A DNA stretch of 64,000 bases, from positions 17,348 to 81,347 of the forward strand of contig JACRDC010000044.1 of assembly GCA_016218705.1 (NCBI GenBank). Reading direction: 5' to 3'. The position numbers were made by a program, and so were the translations under genes. Under the pieces are notes generated by a model. That model was not told the DNA's origin. It saw only the letters and a program-made list of their open reading frames with translations, and made no database searches. Below, piece after piece: positions 60,483-64,000 of the stretch; the stretch's first letter is position 1; each line of letters begins with the position of its first letter. Origin of the DNA: Desulfarculus sp. Its GTDB lineage: Bacteria; Desulfobacterota; Desulfarculia; Desulfarculales; Desulfarculaceae.

Positions 60483-61199
60483 ATGAGCCCGCTAGCCGAC
60501 TCGCCCCTGGCCCTGGCCGCCGGCCTGGGCTGGTTGGCGCCGCTATTGGCCCTGGGGGCGCTGCTGGCCGCCGCCCCGGCCCAGGCCCGGGAGATCAGCC
60601 TGCCCCTACCCGACCTGCAAGGCCGAGTGCCCCTGGAGCAGGTGCTCAACGCCCGCCGCACCCAGCGTGAATTCAGCGCCCGGGGCCTGAGCCTGGCCCA
60701 GTTGGGGCAACTGGCCTGGGCCGCTTACGGGGTCACGGCCACCCGCCAGGGCCTGGGGCTCAAGACCGTGCCCTCGGCCGGGGCGCGCTACCCCCTGGAT
60801 ATATACCTGGTGGTGGGTGAGCAGGCCGTGGCGGGGGTGGAAGCCGGCTGTTACCGCTACCTGCCGGCCTCCCACTCCCTGGCCGTGGTCAAGCCCGGCG
60901 ACCAGCGCCAGGCCCTGGCCGGGGCCAGTTGGCGGCAGATGTGGATGGCCCAGGCCCCCCTGAGCCTGGTCATTGCCGCCCAGTACCGCCGCTGCACCGA
61001 GCGCTACGGCAACAGGGGCGTGATGTACACCCACATGGAGGCCGGCCACGCCGCCCAGAACATCTTTTTGCAGGCCGAGGCCCTGGGGCTCAAGGCTGGC
61101 ATCGTGGGGGCCTTTGACAACCCCCTGCTCAGCCAGGCCCTGGGCTTGCCCGAGGACCACGAGCCCCTCTTGGCCATGCCCGTGGGGTACACCCGCTAG
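60483..61199 (+). CDS. SagB/ThcOx-type nitroreductase-like dehydrogenase with signal sequence
   Basis: The protein has 238 aa. Signal/anchor LGWLAPLLALGALLAAAPAQA. Nitroreductase fold: RRTQREFSARGLSLAQLGQLAWAAYGV (FMN-binding Arg), PSAGARYPLDIYLVV, EAGHAAQNIFLQAEALGLKAGIVGAF. Exported single-domain members act on unknown substrates in the cell envelope of anaerobes. Confidence 0.85.
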   Translation: MSPLADSPLALAAGLGWLAPLLALGALLAAAPAQAREISLPLPDLQGRVPLEQVLNARRTQREFSARGLSLAQLGQLAWAAYGVTATRQGLGLKTVPSAGARYPLDIYLVVGEQAVAGVEAGCYRYLPASHSLAVVKPGDQRQALAGASWRQMWMAQAPLSLVIAAQYRRCTERYGNRGVMYTHMEAGHAAQNIFLQAEALGLKAGIVGAFDNPLLSQALGLPEDHEPLLAMPVGYTR

Positions 61200-61265
61200 G
61201 GATGCTGCCAATATCAATGGCCCAGGGGCAAGCCCCGGGGCCATTGGTTCTCCGCCGGCCGGGTG

Positions 61266-61784
61266 CTACGCCGCTAGCGCCTTGACCGCCCGCATGGCCG
61301 CCTCGTGATCCGGCTCCTGGCTGACTTCCTTGACCAACTGGAAGTAGGCGATCCGGCCCTTCTGATCCACCACCACGACCGCCCGGGCCAGCAGACGCAG
61401 TTCCTTGATGAGCAGGCCGTAGGCCAGGCCGAAGGAGGCCTCGCGGTGATCGGAGAGGATGGTGACACACTCCACCTCGGCGGCCCCGCACCAGCGCTTC
61501 TGGGCAAAGGGCAGGTCCATGCTCAGGGTGATAATGCGTACCTGGGGACCCAGGGCCGCGGCCTCGGCGTTGAAGCGCCGGGTTTGCAGGTCGCAGACGG
61601 GGGTATCCAGGGAGGGCACCACCGAGATCACCAGGATATGGCCGGCCAGGTCCTTGAGCCCCACGGGGTTGAGGTCCACGTCCAGAGCGCTGAAGTCCGG
61701 GGCAAGCTCGCCCACTTTCAGCTCCGGCCCCACGAGGGTCAGGGGATTGCCCAGGAAGGTGATGGCGCCGCCGCGCTCGGTCAT
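61266..61784 (-). CDS. tpx: Thiol peroxidase, Tpx type
   Basis: The protein has 172 aa. Peroxidatic Cys in VVPSLDTPVCDLQTRRFN (near 64) and resolving Cys in FAQKRWCGAAEV (near 98). Tpx start ITFLGNPLTLVG. Reduces peroxides with thioredoxin. Sits in an oxidative-stress neighbourhood with rubrerythrin. Confidence 0.95.
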   Translation of the reverse strand: MTERGGAITFLGNPLTLVGPELKVGELAPDFSALDVDLNPVGLKDLAGHILVISVVPSLDTPVCDLQTRRFNAEAAALGPQVRIITLSMDLPFAQKRWCGAAEVECVTILSDHREASFGLAYGLLIKELRLLARAVVVVDQKGRIAYFQLVKEVSQEPDHEAAMRAVKALAA

Positions 61785-61823
61785 GGTTTCCTCCTTGCTC
61801 GCCGCTGTGGGGGGACCCCCCGG

Positions 61824-62702
61824 TTAGAGCCCCTCCTCGGGGGCGGGGATATGGGAGGCGCAGGGCACGGCCACCTGGCACAGGCCGCAGCCCTCGATCT
61901 CCAGGCCGAACTCCCGCTGGTTGTGCTCCTTGCCCGCCACCCGCACGTGGCGGCTGCATTTGTTCTTGTCGTGGCCCTTTTCGCTCAGGGCACCCACCGG
62001 GCAGCGTGGTATGCACTTGCCACAGGTGCCGTGGCTGAAGAACAGGCAGTAGGCGTGGTGGTCCGCGTAGGGCCGGGCGGTGGGCTCCAGGCGGGCGCGC
62101 ACGATGACCGAGCCCACGCGCATGGCCTTGCCCAGGGGTGTAATCAGGCCGTCGCACAGGCCGAAGGTACCCAGGCCGGCGGTGTGGGCGGCGTGGCGCT
62201 CCGACCAGGTGGAGGCAAAGTTGTAGGCCGGCGAGATTTCCATTTTCCATTGAGGCAAGAGCATGGGCGCGCACGCCGGCACCCCTCGATCACACAGGGC
62301 CTGGGCCAGCTCGCGGCGCAGCAGGGCGTTGAACTTCTCGCCAAACAGGCGCACCGCCGCCCAGCGCCGGGAACAGTAGATATTCTGGCCGGCGTTTTCG
62401 TCCTTGGTGGCCTGGGTCTGGGGCAAAATCCAGCTTATCACCGTCAGCTCGGAGGCCGGGGCCGGATCATCGGGAAAGGCCAGGGCATGGGCCTGGGCAG
62501 GCGTCCAGAAAAAATCGCCGATGTGGCGGCGGTATTCCTGGTACAGGGGGTCGTCGCCGGCCGAGAAGCCCACCAGGGGCTGGTCAAAGGCCCGCTCGCC
62601 GCTACCGTCGGCCAGGGAGTTCTCCGGCGAGGTGGCCACTTGGCCGGCGATGAAATCGCGAATCCAGTCAGCCAGGGCTGGGCCGGCGATTTTGTCTGTC
62701 AT
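61824..62702 (-). CDS. 4Fe-4S protein resembling epoxyqueuosine reductase (QueG-like)
   Basis: The protein has 292 aa from the ATG at 62702 with GGGAGCG upstream. HAAHTAGLGTFGLCDGLITPLGKAMRVGSVIV is the QueG-like core. Ferredoxin Cys follow: CGKCIPRCPVGAL, then a lone Cys and CGLCQVAVPC. The cobalamin-binding N-domain looks divergent and the C-terminal HEAT region of QueG is absent, so it may be another reductive-type paralogue. Confidence 0.78.
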   Translation of the reverse strand: MTDKIAGPALADWIRDFIAGQVATSPENSLADGSGERAFDQPLVGFSAGDDPLYQEYRRHIGDFFWTPAQAHALAFPDDPAPASELTVISWILPQTQATKDENAGQNIYCSRRWAAVRLFGEKFNALLRRELAQALCDRGVPACAPMLLPQWKMEISPAYNFASTWSERHAAHTAGLGTFGLCDGLITPLGKAMRVGSVIVRARLEPTARPYADHHAYCLFFSHGTCGKCIPRCPVGALSEKGHDKNKCSRHVRVAGKEHNQREFGLEIEGCGLCQVAVPCASHIPAPEEGL

Positions 62703-62808
62703 GGGGGCGCTCCCTGTTGCAGAATACTTGGATAAGGCCACTGTCTTCGACTATACGCCCCCTGGCGGCCCCAGGCCAAGGCCTGGGCCGCCGGCTCAAA
62801 AAGGGGTA

Positions 62809-62837
62809 TTGACCAGCGGCTGCAAGGCCGTTATATT
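62809..62837 (+). promoter_or_regulatory. Promoter of the rubrerythrin gene
   Basis: TTGACC (62809-62814), 17-bp spacer, TATATT (62832-62837), about 60 bp before the ATG. The AT-rich downstream sequence (AATAACGATT, CTAATTAATTAA) could hold a PerR/Fur-type site; this is not clear enough to claim. Confidence 0.7.
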
Positions 62838-62897
62838 TTTAATAACGATTCCTAATTAATTAACACAAAATACCTCAGCTAGGAAGGAGGACCACAC

Positions 62898-63401
62898 ATG
62901 TCCAAGACCGACGAGATGCTCAAGGAGGCCTTTGCCGGCGAGTCCCAGGCCAACCGCAAGTACCTGGCCTTTGCCAAAAAGGCCCTGGAGGAGGGCCACC
63001 CCCAGGCGGCGCGCATGTTCAAGGCCGCGGCCGAGGCCGAGACCGTGCATGCCCACGCCCATCTGCGGGCCTTGAAAGGCGTGGGTAGCACCGCCGACAA
63101 CCTCAAGGCGGCGGTGGCCGGCGAGACCCACGAGTTCACCCACATGTACCCCGACATGATCGCCACCGCCCAGGCCGAGGGGCACAAGGAGGCCGAGCGC
63201 TCCTTCACCTACGCCAACGCCGTGGAGAAGATACACGCCGAGCTGTACCAGAAGCTCCTGGACAACCTCACCGCCGGGGCGCCCCAGGAGGAGTATCCCT
63301 ACTACGTCTGCCCGGTCTGCGGCTTCACCGCCGAGGCCAAGGCCCCCGAGCGCTGCCCGGTGTGCAACGCCAAGGGCGACCGCTTCATCAAGATTGACTA
63401 G
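62898..63401 (+). CDS. rbr: Rubrerythrin
   Basis: The protein has 167 aa; GGAAGGAGG upstream. Diiron four-helix domain: [17 protein letters not shown] and [31 protein letters not shown] and [17 protein letters not shown] (ExxH pairs). C-terminal rubredoxin domain [28 protein letters not shown] with four Cys. NADH-linked peroxide reduction in anaerobes. Confidence 0.95.
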   Translation: MSKTDEMLKEAFAGESQANRKYLAFAKKALEEGHPQAARMFKAAAEAETVHAHAHLRALKGVGSTADNLKAAVAGETHEFTHMYPDMIATAQAEGHKEAERSFTYANAVEKIHAELYQKLLDNLTAGAPQEEYPYYVCPVCGFTAEAKAPERCPVCNAKGDRFIKID

Positions 63402-63655
63402 CCAGCCAGGATGTTGGCGGGAGGAGGCGGCCGGGCGGCGGGTATCCGCATAAGTTCGGCGCCTGGCCAAGCCGTTGAATGAACAGCAAAACGGGCGGGG
63501 ATAAACCCCGCCCCTACACTAAGATACCGAAATAGTTGCTTTATCTTTATGTAGGGGCGGGGTTTATCCCCGCCCGCATCTTGCCTTTTTCATCAAATCC
63601 GCAAGATTGAGGCCAGCCAGCTCAAGGCGGGTCCACCCCCTTTTATTCCATTTTA
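63402..63655. other. Intergenic region with nested palindromes
   Basis: No gene seen. Contains the perfect inverted repeat at 63493-63575 and leads into the second copy of the 345-bp repeat. Confidence 0.6.
63493..63575. repeat. 26-bp perfect inverted repeat, each arm itself palindromic
   Basis: Arms 63493-63518 and 63550-63575 are exact reverse complements. Each contains GGGCGGGG-ATAAA-CCCCGCCC, so several alternative stem-loops can form. It resembles REP/MITE-like intergenic elements found scattered in GC-rich bacteria, and could also act as a terminator after rubrerythrin. Confidence 0.8.
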
Positions 63656-64000
63656 ATGACAATCATTATAGTATTGGGTTGTTGTCCCTTGATCCGGGCA
63701 TCCTCTGGCCGGCGAGCTTTGGTTTTCTGGCCGCCCAAGCCCCGTGTCCCGCTCTTAGCCCGGCCATTCCTAGGGCACCGGCAAGGGGCTGCTATGATCC
63801 AACCCGGCAAAGAATACGGGATACCCGCGGCCCCTGCCCACGCCAGGGCGGAGAGTCCACCCCGCGCCGGCACCCGCATCGGCAAAGCCAGTATGGCCGG
63901 GCGGCTCTAGCGGGACACAAAAAGAAACCGCTTAGGCTTTCTTAGGCCACCTATACCGTAAGGGCTGTACCCAGAGGAAACCTGACGAGAAAACTATACG
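63656..64000. repeat. 345-bp intergenic repeat, copy 2 (to window edge)
   Basis: Second copy of 57185-57531, in the same orientation; it may continue beyond the window. Many substitutions fall outside the longest identical block (about 63834-63925), which covers the stem-forming part. Confidence 0.8.

Overview
The window is high-GC bacterial DNA, most plausibly from a sulfate-reducing-type anaerobe of the Desulfobacterota (former Deltaproteobacteria, perhaps near Desulfarculales). This is inferred from the strong GC bias, rubrerythrin, thiol peroxidase, a DHH-CBS-polyA-polymerase/CCA-adding fusion, and Geobacter-like metal-efflux genes. No 16S gene or other decisive marker is present.

Layout. 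(1) 1-1176 is the right end of an integrative element that continues off the left edge. It carries the 3' part of a tyrosine integrase, a hairpin and integrase arm-like repeats. (2) 1177-49102 is a complete integrated element of about 47.9 kb. It is bounded by a 59-bp direct repeat, which is the 3' half of tRNA-Val(CAC); the intact tRNA lies at 49051-49125. (3) 49116-64000 is ordinary chromosome: an xerD / CBS-DHH-nucleotidyltransferase / M50 protease / scpA / scpB / rluB run, then metabolic and oxidative-stress genes, and two copies of a 345-bp intergenic repeat.

Inside the element, 1315-7322 is the early and lysogeny region: integrase, a DUF4258/MqsA-type toxin-antitoxin pair, a CI-like repressor with an overlapping PAS-domain ORF, a divergent Cro-like gene with a good promoter, small unknown genes, and an O-like replication initiator with four palindromic iterons inside its own gene. 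7323-11091 holds a zinc-ribbon HTH protein, a ParB-PP-loop (PAPS reductase-like) fusion, a convergent DUF523/TudS-like protein, a lone ParB and a zinc-ribbon protein. 11250-33677 is a lambda-type siphophage structural and lysis module: terminase, portal, protease-capsid fusion, DUF2190, head-tail joining proteins, tail tube, G/GT frameshift chaperones, tape measure, tail tip proteins, transglycosylase and lipoprotein. A RelBE-type module interrupts it.

33787-48715 is metal-resistance cargo still inside the att repeats: a DUF1573 protein, an isoprenylcysteine-methyltransferase-like membrane enzyme, an outer-membrane protein, an EF-hand-like secreted protein, a czcCBA-type RND efflux operon ending in a PII-like gene, and a P1B-type ATPase. 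A diverged repeat of about 1.46 kb (lipoprotein, Cys-rich protein, ATPase 3' end) flanks the RND operon, and an IS3-family remnant lies beside it.

The most interesting points are the phage-sized prophage carrying a full heavy-metal efflux island, the mapped att architecture with symmetric arm sites and a tandem neighbour, and the ParB-PP-loop fusion facing a TudS-like desulfidase, which may be an undescribed sulfur-chemistry system.
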